Of a stretch of 64,000 bases of DNA, positions 12,401 to 23,300 are shown in pieces (positions within the stretch are counted from its first letter, which is position 1; each line of letters opens with the position of its first letter). Origin of the DNA: Pelodera strongyloides (lineage: Eukaryota; Nematoda; Chromadorea; Rhabditida; Rhabditidae). The position numbers and the translations under genes are program-made. Location of the stretch: the NCBI GenBank assembly GCA_036852015.1, contig JAANDG010000027.1, positions 480,954 through 544,953 of the forward strand, read 5' to 3'. The notes beneath the pieces were generated by a model, which ran no database searches, was not told the DNA's origin, and saw only the letters and a list, made by a program, of their open reading frames with translations.

Positions 12401-13246
12401 GTAATTACTTACTCGGTTGTACTGTAATTTCCTGATTAATGTATCTATTCCTTTGAAGACTAAAGACTCCTGCGTCCGGTGAGAGAAAAAGAGGGAAACT
12501 GCAAAAAAATCAACTTTTTACTTGTTCTCTATAATTAATTGGTGTCATGTGCACAAATAAAGAAACTAGTTACTATATAATATGCTTGGAGCAAAATTTT
12601 CTTCACAAATGACTAGTTCCCTAAAATTTCAAATTTTAGGCTCTTTTCGACTTCAACCCACAAAACGAGCAGGAGTTGGCCTTTATGAAGGGAGATAAAC
12701 TGCGAATTGCTCCTAAAGAACAACAACCTCGGGTTAGAGGATGGTTGCTAGCCAGGTGAATGTTTTTATTGTTTTATAACTTTTTTTGAAAAATCGTCCT
12801 GATCGGCCGAATTTCACCTTCATTTGTATTATTTTTTATGGAACATTGGCGATTCCACAAGGTTCAAAAACATCGATACTATCAATGTCACGCCCCTTAG
12901 GCTTTAGTTTCGGAAAAAAAGATCCAAACTTGATTATCGCTTGTTTTTGATTCCTGAGTCATGTTGTCATGTTGCAGCCGTACTGCCGTATGAATGATAC
13001 TTTGGTTCAAAACCTTCAGAAAAGTTGTCCCACCACTCTAATTGCTTGATTTCGATCTAATTATCCAGCCAGCAATTAGCATACACCAATTTCAGCAGCG
13101 CGGAAGGCGATCGTATTGGCCTGGTTCCAATTAATTATGTGAAAATTATCGGAAAACAAAGTGAGAGCCCACCACCACAAGAAACACAAATACCACAATT
13201 GGACAAGTTCGAAAGCGCCTTTCGAATGAATTCAATCAATCAATAA
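9422..13246 (+). CDS. PEX13: Peroxisomal membrane docking protein PEX13
   Basis: Eight exons (9422-9473, 10108-10222, 10590-10684, 11147-11298, 11771-11912, 12200-12375, 12640-12755, 13096-13246) join in phase to 332 residues. N-terminus MNNPGPSGPPPLPPRPQ is the proline-rich PEX13 start; next a Gly/Tyr/Met-rich segment (MYGSGMGYNNAPMGGYGYGG), then the conserved ESSRGAFQSIEAVVNAV...FRAVIGVVEQFSRLK block. Residues about 186-245 contain RILLVYLRLKP-type and FNWPALLFWLVAIGGPWL membrane segments. A C-terminal SH3 domain begins ALFDFNPQNEQELAFMKGD and ends GWLLASSAEGDRIGLVPINY. PEX13 lies in the peroxisome membrane and, with PEX14, docks the PEX5-cargo receptor; the SH3 domain binds PEX14/PEX5 motifs. 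Poly(A) signal AATAAA follows at 13280. Introns carry MITEs, CT tracts and a minisatellite. Confidence 0.97.
9905..10074. mobile_element. MITE family A variant, near-perfect hairpin
   Basis: Arms of about 79 bases differ at two positions and flank an 11-base loop near 9984-9994. The ends are those of family A (TAAAGCGAAATGCCAG) but the interior is unrelated. It ends 34 bases before PEX13 exon 2. Confidence 0.95.
10270..10393. repeat. C and CT/CTAT simple repeat
   Basis: Poly-C followed by CT with CTAT units in the third PEX13 exon's upstream intron; the source of several false open frames. Confidence 0.95.
10430..10567. mobile_element. MITE family B, degenerate copy 1
   Basis: Left end TCTTCACCACTCATTTCCCT, right end TAGTGAATATGGC, with the family core TAGAATGC...CTGTCCCC. 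Diverged. Confidence 0.6.
10861..11113. repeat. Interrupted CT-rich tracts
   Basis: Several CTCTCT blocks in the PEX13 intron before the 11147 exon. Confidence 0.85.
11341..11510. mobile_element. MITE family A, copy 4
   Basis: Left end eroded (TACCGGCCGGCTTTTGAAAC), right end CGACCGGTATTTCGTTTTAA. In a PEX13 intron, 42 bases after an exon. Confidence 0.85.
11593..11712. repeat. Minisatellite, unit about 32 bases
   Basis: Three to four units of TATTACCGTAGCCTGGA plus GCCTGGACCTCCACG in a PEX13 intron. Confidence 0.85.
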
Positions 13247-13279
13247 TCGGAGTATTGATTATTTATAATTTGAACGATC

Positions 13280-13285
13280 AATAAA
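13280..13285 (+). terminator. PEX13 polyadenylation signal
   Basis: AATAAA 34 bases after the stop, followed by a second AATAAA. Confidence 0.7.
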
Positions 13286-13417
13286 TGAATAAATCATGTC
13301 TTATTTTCTTCAATTGGGGCTTGTAGTACGTTCGCTTGATGACCTGTTATACGTATTGGTTCACAGTTCAGCTACGTCTGAACAGCGTACTATATAAACT
13401 GTGTATGTGTACGTTCA

Positions 13418-13534
13418 GAGGCCATATTCACCACTCCATTTCCCTCGGTGAAATATTCCCCGGGGACAGAAAGTAGCATTCTAATGTAAGACACGCAGAG
13501 AAAAAGATGGGGAATTGAGTGGTGAATATGGCCT
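13418..13534. mobile_element. MITE family B, copy 2
   Basis: GAGGCCATATTCACCACTC at left, GAGTGGTGAATATGGCCT at right; interior contains GGGGACAGAAAGTAGCATTC and GACACGCAGAGAAAA. Confidence 0.9.
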
Positions 13535-14164
13535 ATGTACTGTATTTATAAGCGCATAAATATGGTCTACCCATCGATTAAGTATGCAAACCATGTGGTT
13601 TCGATCAAGTCTATCTTCACAGATCCATTTTGTTCCACATTGTTTCTTGCCTCCTTGCATTGTCGTCCAGTTCGCCAGACGCTCGCCGCGCAACACCCGC
13701 GCATCATTTGCACAACTTCACTGTCCCGTCAACAACAATTGTGCACATATAATTAACTTCAAAATCTATTTTATTGAATCATCAAAGGAAAATTGGAAGT
13801 TGCTGAGAGGAAATTGTTTATATCGTTGGACAAATGCACATTTATTCGAGGGAAAAATAGATCGGTAATTTCACTAAATGTTTTAGGAAAAGATGTTGTG
13901 ATTCACATATCACAGGGAATTCCGAACTACAAAAAAATGGCAGGGAGCTTTGCACTGAAGCAGCTCAGCTCTCGAACATACCAGAAGTTAGACTTCAGTT
14001 TCAGAGCGTGAGCAAGATGGAGAGACAGGGGGCGAATAGAGAGTGGAGAATAGACAGAGAGAGGGGATAGCTAAAGAGAATTTAGAGGGACAGAGATGTG
14101 GGTATATATGTATAGAGAGAGAGAGAGAGAGAGGGATTGAGACAAGCAGGAGGGAAACTAGCGT

Positions 14165-17100
14165 TTAGTCTTCTTCGTCTTCTTCTACTATGATAGTCGA
14201 CAGCTTCTCGCATGCAATATGATACTCCTTGAGCTTCATTGATTCGGTATTCAATGGAAGCCAATTGCCCAACCATTCCTCACGCGAAGTTTTGTTGAGC
14301 ACATTTGTGATCATGTTAAGCTTGCGGAGATCAATCTGCAATAATTCTACAGTAACGATAAAAAAAGATAAAGAGTACTACCGGGTTATGTTAACAGAAT
14401 CCGCAGAAACGGGGCACCGGGGTCCTGATCACTTCTACTGAAGCCGGACGTACTGGACGTACTTCCCGGAGGCCAATTTCCCGGTTCGCCCGGCTATTCA
14501 CACGCAGGCTTTTGGCTGTGTTTTTCTAAACACCACTTGCCCTGAAAAATAACTAGAAACTACGGTGGTTTTTTTTTATTAATTTTTTAGATACAATTTT
14601 TTTTTTTTTAATTTTTTTTTTTATTTTTAAAGTGTGTTTCCGCGCTTTGTTCTGAAGTTTATTGGTGATTATTTACCATATTCTTTAGATAAACTGAAAG
14701 GAATCGAAAAACTCGTGAGTCTCCTTCAGAAGCCTAAGCAAAAATTAATCTAGAATCTAGAAAATTAAAATAAATTCCCACTCACAGCAACTTCAGTTGC
14801 GTTTTTCGGAAACGGTTCCACAAAGTTGACGTATGGTTTATCCTTCAACAGCATTGGCTATAAACGAACTCAAGTTACCAAATGAAAGCGAAGTACCGGC
14901 CGGTTTTTGGAACGCACCGTGGACTACTGAATCTCCTTACGTAACGATGCAAAGTTGCTTCGATTCTCTTTCGAGTTATATCAAAATAAAATGTCGGAAA
15001 CGGATAGAAAAAAGTTGGGAGGAGGATTTGAATGATGATTGCAACATATGACCGATTTGATTAGCAATGAGATTTGACATTTGTTTGTTTGATTGATTGT
15101 ACGTTTAGATGATGTGCGTTACGCTGAGGAAGCATGATTGGTTCAGTAGTTCAGATGTTCCCATGCACATGTTCTCATTTTTGTAACTGCTTTTGAATCC
15201 ACGTTTCATGTATGCAGAAAATAAAATATATGTAATAGAAAGTCGCCTCGGGGGCGTAGCCGGCTGGTAAGAAATAAGACTAGCATTGTAATAAGACCTT
15301 TGCATCGCCATCCCATAGAAAGTTCCCCTCATGGTCAGTTCGTAGCCCTATGAACACATCATCAATGCCCCCAATTTTCTTGTTACGAAGACCCATGCCT
15401 AAAATATTTTAAGGAGGTATTACACTTGGCTGGTGTTAAATTGCATTAGTGTGGTCTACTCTACTCGTGACCAAGCCATTCTGGTTGGCCACTTATTTTT
15501 GTCAGCACCTTTGCTAACCGAGTGATACAACGCTTCCACATTACCGCCTAGCATGTTGTGGGGGTGATTCCTGTGAGGGAATGAGAGTCTAAGCCTAAGC
15601 CAAGGCCTAAGCCTAAGCCAAGCCTAAGCCAAGCCTAAGCCTAAGCCTAAGCCAAGGCCTAAGCCAAGCCAAGCCTAAGGCCTAAGCCTAAGCCAAGGCC
15701 AAGCAAGCCAAGCCTAAGCCAAGCCTAAGCCTAAGCCAAGGCCTAAGCCTAAGCCAAGGCCTAAGCCTAAGCCAAGGCCTAAGCCTAAGCCTAAGCCAAG
15801 GCCTAAGCCTAAGTCTAGGCTACAATGTCCACCTACCAATGAGTACCATCTGCGTCACTTCACTATCGACCTTGGCCAGTTTCGCATCCACGTCTCTGCA
15901 CTTTTCGGCGGCTCTTTCATAAAAGTCTGCATATCCGCCCATTAACTTTAAGGCAAGCTGAAAACAAAACAAAAAAAAGGCATCTCTCTTTTCTCCCAAC
16001 TCTTTCTAATGCTAACTAAGAAAAATTCTGCCCAACTCGAAAGGTTCCTTCCCAGTTCCCGCTGTACGTATACAAGTCGTGGCCTACTGCTGAGAACATC
16101 TAAAATATTCAAAAACATCTGTGCCATCCAAAACACCCAGTGACATCCAAGTGTGTGTGTGACATCCAACTATATTCAAATGCGTTGATGTATATGTTGT
16201 TCATTCCTTTTTATTTATTTGGTAAGTGGTTTATTTGTCTTGATTTTTGGAAAGGCGTACGTGGTCAACCATTGCTGTCTCGGGCAGACGTCTTTACATT
16301 CTCATTTGATTAGCTGACTAGTGCACAATTGTCTATAGTTGTTAACAGTTTGGATAGGCTATCGAAGCGGTTCGATGTGCTGTATCTAACAAATCGCAAG
16401 AAAATTAACTTTCCAGAGTCCCAGGCAGGAAAAGCTATCACTAGCCTACCCGGGCGTCACAAAGGGTTTTCAATAAGAAAAATGATTCTTACAATTAATG
16501 TAGCCCATGTCCAAAAAAAAATAACTTCTGTACTGAGTTATTACTGGATGACGGGGTGTTTTGGATGTCCAGGATGTTTATAGACACCCAGGATTTTCAG
16601 GTGTTTTTGGATATTTTAGATGTCTTAAAGAGTAAGCCAACTACCGGCCGGTTTTTGAAGCACGGCGAGTCTATCTGCATTCTTATGCTCTTATTCAGCA
16701 GATGCAATGAGCAGAAATTAGAATAAGAAACCGATTCCAGTTAGGGCGCGTTCGGGTTGCTCTTTCCGAATGAGAAAGAGGCAAAAACCCCGTTCGGGTT
16801 GGACCTTTCCGAAAGGATTTAATGCTTTGTGAAAGTGAAAAGTACAGTACACACTTTCCGTGAACACGCAGGGATTTTCGTTTTAAGATTTGAATCGATT
16901 TAATTGTGCATTGTGCATTTCCTTCCGGTCTTGTGCACGTACTGCCATGTGCCTGCGGGCAGGTCGGCGGTCGGGAAAAATACAATGTCGAAATTGTGCA
17001 CAAGTGCGCAGACCGTGCACATTTAAATAAAAAATAAAACCCCTGCGTGCTCACGGAAAGTGTGTACTGTACTTTTCACTTTCAAAAAGCATTAAATCCT

Positions 17101-18874
17101 TTCGGAAAGGTCCAACCCGAACGGGGTTTTTGCCTCTTTCTCTTTCGGAAAGAGCAACCCGAACGAGCCCTTAACCTTTACTCATTAATAAGAATGCATG
17201 AGCAAAAGCAACCGGCCACGATGCGTTTCCAAAATCGGGCAGATTTTATTTCGCGTTAAAGCGAAATACGGGCCGGTTTTTGAAACGCATCGTGGACAAC
17301 TGAATTCTTACGTATTTATGCTAAGTTACTCGAATTTAGCTCTTTTATTCTATTCGATTTTTTATTCTAACTAATGTTCATTTGCATAAGCATAAGAATG
17401 CTGGCGTACTCGATGTGTTTCAAAAACCGGCCGGTATTTCGCTTTAATGTAAGTGCAACCTATACCTTAAAGCATCGATGTATGCCGACGAGGACCCATC
17501 CGCCTTCACACGATGCATGGCGCTGTACCTAAAGTGACAAATTTAAAGAAACAATACATTTTGGTCCGGTCCGTGATTGAGGCAACACACACGCACAACG
17601 CATACACACAACACACTATGCACTGCACACACTCGCACAAAAACACACGCACACATACATACACACCCCGCACACACACACATACACACACACGTACGCA
17701 CTCACGCACACACATACACACACACACTCACGCACGCACGCACCTTAGGTGGTTTAGTTGTGGTCGTGGGTGCGTTCGTCGTAGTAGTCGGAGGAGTAGT
17801 CGGCGGTATTGTGGGCCTTGGTGCAAGAGCGACTGAAAATGTATTTTAGCAAGCACACCTACGCATATACCTTATTTTCCCACGTTTTGCATTCGATCCA
17901 ATTATATATGCATTTGATTAGCATAGGGGAAATAAATTTGCATCCGAGTATCGAGTGATAGAGTATTTATCTCGCACTTTTGCACGCGAGAATTCGCGAA
18001 AGTGCCATCCATCTCGAAAAAATTTTGTGTGTTTTCCTTTACTTGAAGGTGACCTACAGTAAGACCGAAAGTGCCGCATTTTTGTGGAATGGCTAGCGGC
18101 AATTTAAATTTGCAGTAAAAACTCCGGAATAACGATGATAAAAATAATTCCCGCTCAACACCTTTAAATTTAATAGTCCTTCCACGAAAACGCGGCACTT
18201 TCGGTCTTTTCGAGATGGATGGCACTTTCGCGAATTCTCGCGTGCGAAAATACGAGAAGATAAATACTCTATTATACTGGTGGTTTCGCAGACGCTCATT
18301 GAAATTGAAACTGAGCTGCAAGCTGTCAAAAAAAAACCAGTTTATCGGTTTTCCGGTGCCTCAGTATGAATTATGGAATCGAAAAATATTAAATTAAAAT
18401 ATTACTAACTTTCAACGGCAGCTTTCTGTTCGTGTAGTTTTGTGGCAATAAGGAAAACGAAGAAAGCAATTAGTACCGCGAGCGTGTGCACGATAAGACA
18501 ACCATCTATAAGAAACATAGATTAGAGGTAATGAAAAAGATTGCCAACCACTTAGCTACTCCAAATGGTCACCAAATGGTCGCTATTTGGTCGGTGACTG
18601 GTAGTCAATGGTTTTAAAGCTAAATATCGGCCGGTTTGTGAAAAAAAAACGCATCGTGTGCAACTGAATTCTTACGTATTTACGCTAATTTACTCGAATA
18701 TAGCTCGATTTTTTATTCTACTTTATGTTCATTTGCATAAGCTGCCTAAGGATGCAGGTGTCCACGATGCGTTTCAAGAACCGGCCGGTATTTCGCTTTA
18801 AGTAGTTATGGAAACAGTGAACAGTTGGGATACCCAAAAACGTGCAACTCACGTATTTTGTCAGCGGCAGCCAT
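14165..18874 (-). CDS. Type II membrane protein with C-type-lectin-like domain
   Basis: Eight exons, in order 18853-18874, 18410-18505, 17744-17832, 17466-17528, 15837-15957, 15298-15398, 14786-14857, 14165-14335; phases agree and give 244 residues. A short N-terminus (MAAADKIHG) precedes a hydrophobic anchor (CLIVHTLAVLIAFFVFLIAT, about residues 9-31), then a Thr/Pro linker (about 40-69), then the lectin-like fold: CEGGWVLVGIHRCFK, FYERAAEKCRDVDAKLAKV, VFIGLRTDHEGNFLWDGDA, ACEKL. The usual EPN/QPD and WND motifs and one disulphide pair are absent, so Ca-dependent sugar binding is unlikely; ligand unknown. The tail is acidic (EEDEED). Probably a cell-surface protein with the lectin domain outside. 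Introns carry a telomere-like array, nested MITEs and a CA repeat. Confidence 0.9.
14378..14520. repeat. Dispersed repeat I, copy 1
   Basis: ACCGGGTTATGTTAACAG..., GCACCGGGGTCCTG and CTTCCCGGAGGCCAAT match 28083-28210 in the same order. Non-palindromic; type unknown. Confidence 0.75.
14884..14945. mobile_element. MITE family A, half copy (copy 5)
   Basis: Only a left end: GAAAGCGAAGTACCGGCCGG then GCACCGTGGAC and a diverged interior. The right end is missing. Confidence 0.75.
15241..15272 (+). repeat. Dispersed repeat R, copy 2
   Basis: GTCGCCTCGGGGGCGTAGCC followed by GGCTGGTAAGAAATAA; same orientation as copy 1. Confidence 0.6.
15589..15815. repeat. Interstitial telomere-like array (TTAGGC on minus strand)
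   Basis: About 225 bases of CCTAAG/CCAAGG units: CCTAAG is the complement of the nematode telomere hexamer TTAGGC. Degenerate, with many CCAAG and CCAAGG units. In a lectin-like gene intron, 22 bases from an exon. Confidence 0.9.
16641..17259. mobile_element. MITE family A, copy 6, split by a second element
   Basis: Left part 16641-16743 (CTACCGGCCGGTTTTTGAAG) and right part 17171-17259 (ends GCGTTAAA), interrupted by family G. Its right TTAA is shared with copy 7. Confidence 0.85.
16744..17170. mobile_element. MITE family G, inserted in family A copy 6
   Basis: Inverted repeats of about 120 bases, ends GGGCGCGTTCGGGTTGCTC and GAGCAACCCGAACGAGCCC, flanked by TTA on both sides (likely target duplication). 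Confidence 0.9.
17256..17447. mobile_element. MITE family A, copy 7
   Basis: TTAAAGCGAAATACGGGCC ... CCGGCCGGTATTTCGCTTTAA with a full interior. Ends 18 bases from the lectin-like gene exon at 17466. Confidence 0.95.
17580..17744. repeat. CA/CG-rich simple repeat
   Basis: ACAC with CGCA interruptions; it abuts the Thr/Pro-linker exon of the lectin-like gene, whose donor GTGCGTGCGTG lies in the repeat. Confidence 0.95.
17959..18272. mobile_element. MITE family H
   Basis: Inverted arms of about 60 bases, outer ends ATAGAGTATTTATCTCG and GATAAATACTCTAT, with inner GCGAGAATTCGCGAAAGTGCC. Seen once; in a lectin-like gene intron. Confidence 0.85.
18614..18801. mobile_element. MITE family A, copy 8
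   Basis: TTAAAGCTAAATATCGGCC ... CCGGTATTTCGCTTTAA, with TTAA on both sides. Confidence 0.93.
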
Positions 18875-20362
18875 TTTCTTGGAGAGTCAGCCTCTGGCAA
18901 ACAATTCCCTGTAAATATACGTGTAAATTTGAGACAGCGTTACTTTGTAAGCTGTATGAGGTCGGGTCGGCCGTCTGTCCATTGCGCACGAGCCGCGCAC
19001 AAATAGAGAGTCCGCCACATGAGTACGGCGCACCAACAACCGTACGTGGGATGCTCCACAGGTGCGCCACATCTGCTTAGTTTGATTCCAATAGGCGTTT
19101 TAGACGAGTGTTTTGGACCACAATAGTGCCAGCTCAATGTAAATAACATGGTACCCCAGAGATTTTAAGGCTAGTACGGATTTATTTCAAAATAGTATGA
19201 ATCTATTACAAATAACACGGGTCTGATACGGTTTTATTTCAAATAGCACGGTCTGAGGCACACCATGTAAAATGTGCGATTCGCATACGGTAGGCATTTG
19301 ACATTCATGTAGAATGACCCGAACATAGACAGGCATTTGTCATTTTGATCGGCAGGCCATAATGAAAGAAACCAACCTTGAAGCGCTGTTACTGGAGGCT
19401 CTGATATCCTTCTGAGCGAATGTCCTCTATATCCCATTTGTTCCTATGCTAATACGTCTGTTGCAAGGATAAAATTTACGCATGCAACTTTTTTGTGTCT
19501 GATAGGTTTCAGCAATGCTAGAATAGAGAACGGAACTAACTGAAACGAATATTACGCGACCCACTCCTGGAGCATAAAATGTGGGTGTCGAAAGGTGTTC
19601 AATGATGTCCAGCGAGTGTCCATCGGTGTCCGGGTGTATCATCCAATAAGCCAAAATGTGCAAGCATATAAAAAACCAAACTAAAATCTAGGGAAATAAG
19701 GAAAACTATGCTGGAATACTGGGCTCTGCGTACCCTTCTCTACCCTTTGGCACTCAACGGCACATAAATTTGCATATATACCACGTGTCATACACTTTAA
19801 CGTGTCCCGTTTACAGTACAAGTAGATTCTTCATGAAAATACGTGCATTTTAAGGGAAAAAGAAAGAGAAAAGAGTAAGTGGGTGCTAATCATTGCGTGA
19901 CCTGGTTTACACAGTAAGTACTGATGAGTTTGGTTTTTGGTTCCACTAGATCAGCTGTTTTCATTTCACGCTTGCTGCGAAAACAGAGCTTTCTTTTGTA
20001 TTTTGCTAAGCAAACTATCATAGATTGTAGTAGGAAAGTAAATCATAATGTGGATTTCAGTTAGTAAAATTGTTTTTGTTTCTTTGTTCAGTATATGCGC
20101 AATGAGCATTGATCATATAAATTTGTAAAGAAAACTCCATTTTCCATAGATCCAAAGCTTAAAATTTTTGTCAGTAACTTGCAATCACTTGTTTGTCAAG
20201 CGATGTAACACCGCCTACTGAAAAGTATATTGGAACCAGCATTGTCGTGCAGTGACTGCAACAACTGCGCGATACTGCGCTATTTTTGATGCAACATTTG
20301 GGAATGGAATTGCAGGTTGTTTCAAAAAACGGGCGTTTATCGCTTGAAAAATCTTGAGAAAA
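18875..20362. other. Divergent intergenic region (lectin-like gene / CUB-ShKT gene)
   Basis: Promoter space for two genes reading apart; no clear TATA or other motif identified, and no gene in it. Confidence 0.6.
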
Positions 20363-23300
20363 ATGCTTCATCATCTCATATTTTTTTTACTTGCTGCTCG
20401 ATTGATTCAAATTTCTGTTGCTCTAACTTGTGCCGACGCTCCCGATGAATCAACACAACATTTATGTAGACAAATGCAACACTGGGAGAGAAATGCAAGG
20501 GTGAGTGAGGGTGGGGAATTTTTTTGCTTTAACGCCCCAGAAAAACCATATGTTACCGGTTAACAAATGGTTTTCATCAAGGAACAATGAAACTATTTGA
20601 TGAAGTTCCACCGACCATTTGGCGACCACTTCGAAACTGTAACCGGTTAACAAATGTTTTTCCTCAAGGGCCAAGGAAACCATTAGACGACCTTCTACCG
20701 ACCATTTGGCGACCACTTTGAAACCTATTGATTTTCGGGACAATTCGTCATAAGTGGTCGCGAAATGGCGCCTTCCACTTCCTGTGTAGGTCCTAAATTA
20801 TTCCAAACAATATGGACATTCTCAGATCTATGATGTCCGGCGTCAGCACTCAATTGGCAGAAAACTTTTCGCGGAGGCCATTACCGACGGGTATTCAGTT
20901 TTGGACTGTCGAACCATAAAATGCATATGTGATACGCAAAATGGTAGGTTAATTGGATTTTATGTTTTATGCTATATATTTTATTAACACATTATTTTAA
21001 ATAATAAGAGTGCATGAGAGTAAAATGATGTTGTTTTTCCGTTTGGGAAAGTGATGTTTTCCGTTTTTTGAAACATTGGACTAAATTGTCTTGGCTAACT
21101 ATTATAATTATAACACTATCAAATGAGACATATTCGCGGATGTTCACGGATGATGCTCTATATAGGGGATTTAGGGTCATTTAGGGAATCAATAGAGGAA
21201 TTTAGACTTTAAATATAGATCGGAAAATTTAATCATGCCGCAGATCAATACCAAGGAGAAAAAGCATGCTTATAGTCATAGTACAAAAGTAATAAAAATA
21301 AGTGATCTGGTCTACTCAAAGCTCCTTTGTTTGTTAAAAAAATAATAATTAAGAAACATGGTTATTTTTTTAGGTCAAATGATAAATAAAAATCGATGCG
21401 TCTTACCAAATGGTCGGATTTACGAGAAAGCGATTCGAAAAGAATATAGGTTTCTTTTATCATAAATGCTGACAAATAACAAGTATGAGGTTCCATGAGC
21501 TTATTGCATCTAATGGGGTTTGCAAGTGCGCTGAAAATATCCCGTATCTTGGAACTACAGTGGCCGTATGCACGAAGGCGCCGGGGAGCTCCCAGCCTCC
21601 CAGTGGGAGGTGAGAGAAAGAGAGGGATCACACGAATCAGAGACACACAGAGACAAATTTTCCACCCTGGGAGGTTCCCGCTGTTCGTGCATTGCGCAAC
21701 TAATTAAGCAATTACACGCGAGCCCAGTGCCGGTATTCTTTTTTCTGTACTTACAGAGTTACATACTTCTCAAAATTGAAGATACGTTAGGGCTAGGTTA
21801 AACATAGGCTCACTACAACTATATTAAACAAGTTGTAGACAACTATATTAAACAAGTTGTAGACAACTATATTAAACAAGTTGTGTGATGTTCGCACAGT
21901 TTCCGCGTTTTGCATGCAAATGCATGTACCAGAAAATATGGGAATGAAGTTGTCCAGAACACCTTTCGCTAACCACGTGCAATACAGCTTTGACCTTTTT
22001 CAGAGCGACACCTCCGCATATGAGCGTCTTGCTGTAGTTCATACAAGTGTTTCGCTAAGTCCCGGTGCTCACGCTGGGCCGGGGTTCCTCGTATTTCACA
22101 GAGAGTTTACCAAGAGGTGAACATGCTTATTCCAACATATTATTTGCAGCATTTTCTTAATCGTGAAAGACAAATTTAGAAAAAATCCTCTTTTTGCCAG
22201 TTCGTAATTCCGTTTCGATATTCATTGAAGAAAAAGGGTAACCAAGACAAATATACGCAGCATATTTTGTTATTTTAAACTTATCTAGTTTCTAGTTTAG
22301 ATTGGAAATCTCACTCCGACTGATCGATCCGGATTTATATCTTCCATACTGGGATTCAATACTGGATTCTAGGTAGGTGATACTTCAGGAGGTCTAAAGC
22401 CTAAGCCTAAGCCTAAGCCTAAGCCTAAGCCTGAGCAAAAAAAACGACAAAGAACATCAGAATCGCCAAACACCGAGAGACAAAAATGAGCCAAGCCCCA
22501 AGAGCAAAAATTGCGCAGAATGCACAAAACCACCTAAAAGAAACTCCAAACTTAAGTTAAAAAGGCTAGGGACAGAAATAAATGCCAAAGTCAAATGTAA
22601 CGACCACGCGTTTTTTTTTCTTGTAGAATCCCCGACTCAAATCAGTCGTGCATTTACACGGACGAATTGCAAGGCGAGGTTAATTCGACATTTTACGTGA
22701 CCTCTGGACCTTTCAAGTACTGGAAAGGAAGAACGGTTGGGATATTTGTTTTTCGGGTCTAATGTGCAGGTTTGGCTTAGCCACTCCGCAACTATTGTAC
22801 TCGATGGAACTCCTAAGAAGCATAGGGTAACTAACAAAGTCCATCGTTGCAGTAGCAAAATACAGTTACACAACTAAACTACGCTTTCATTGACAAATCC
22901 GTCGAGTTAGGATCTGCAATGGTTTACAGAATTCAGTCAAAAATTCTCAACCAACAATACGCAGGTTATAGGGCAGTCCAATCTACCGTACTCAAGGGTT
23001 TCGTGGACGAATGTACAGCGATTCAGATGTGCAAATTATCATGAATTTTCCGAATATTACCGATATTTTGGGATTTACGACTATAAATGCGGTAGGGATT
23101 TTTTGTAAATTACGCATAGTTCACCCGATCAGCCCTACTGTGGACAGCTATTACACTGTTGAAATTCGGGTGATGCGTGGCGATATCTGCCTCGAAAATA
23201 TTGCGTCAGATTCGTACCAAGACTGGGCGAAAGTGCAAAACATCGACACTGAGTTATCACAAAAGATTGTTCGTCTCAAATTTTCCGCGAAAAAAATTTT

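Larger units (their letters stand above)
13247..14164. other. Convergent intergenic region (PEX13 / lectin-like gene)
   Basis: Holds the PEX13 poly(A) signal AATAAATGAATAAA (13280-13293), one family B palindrome and a GAGA tract near 14115-14134. No gene seen. Confidence 0.6.

Noticed and set aside
5026..13246. LSM4-PEX13 operon
   Set aside because: Same strand, but 1.36 kb apart with a transposon between them; nematode operons usually have gaps near 100 bases.
15589..15815. CRISPR-like array
   Set aside because: Units are the telomere hexamer and variants without spacers, in a eukaryotic intron.
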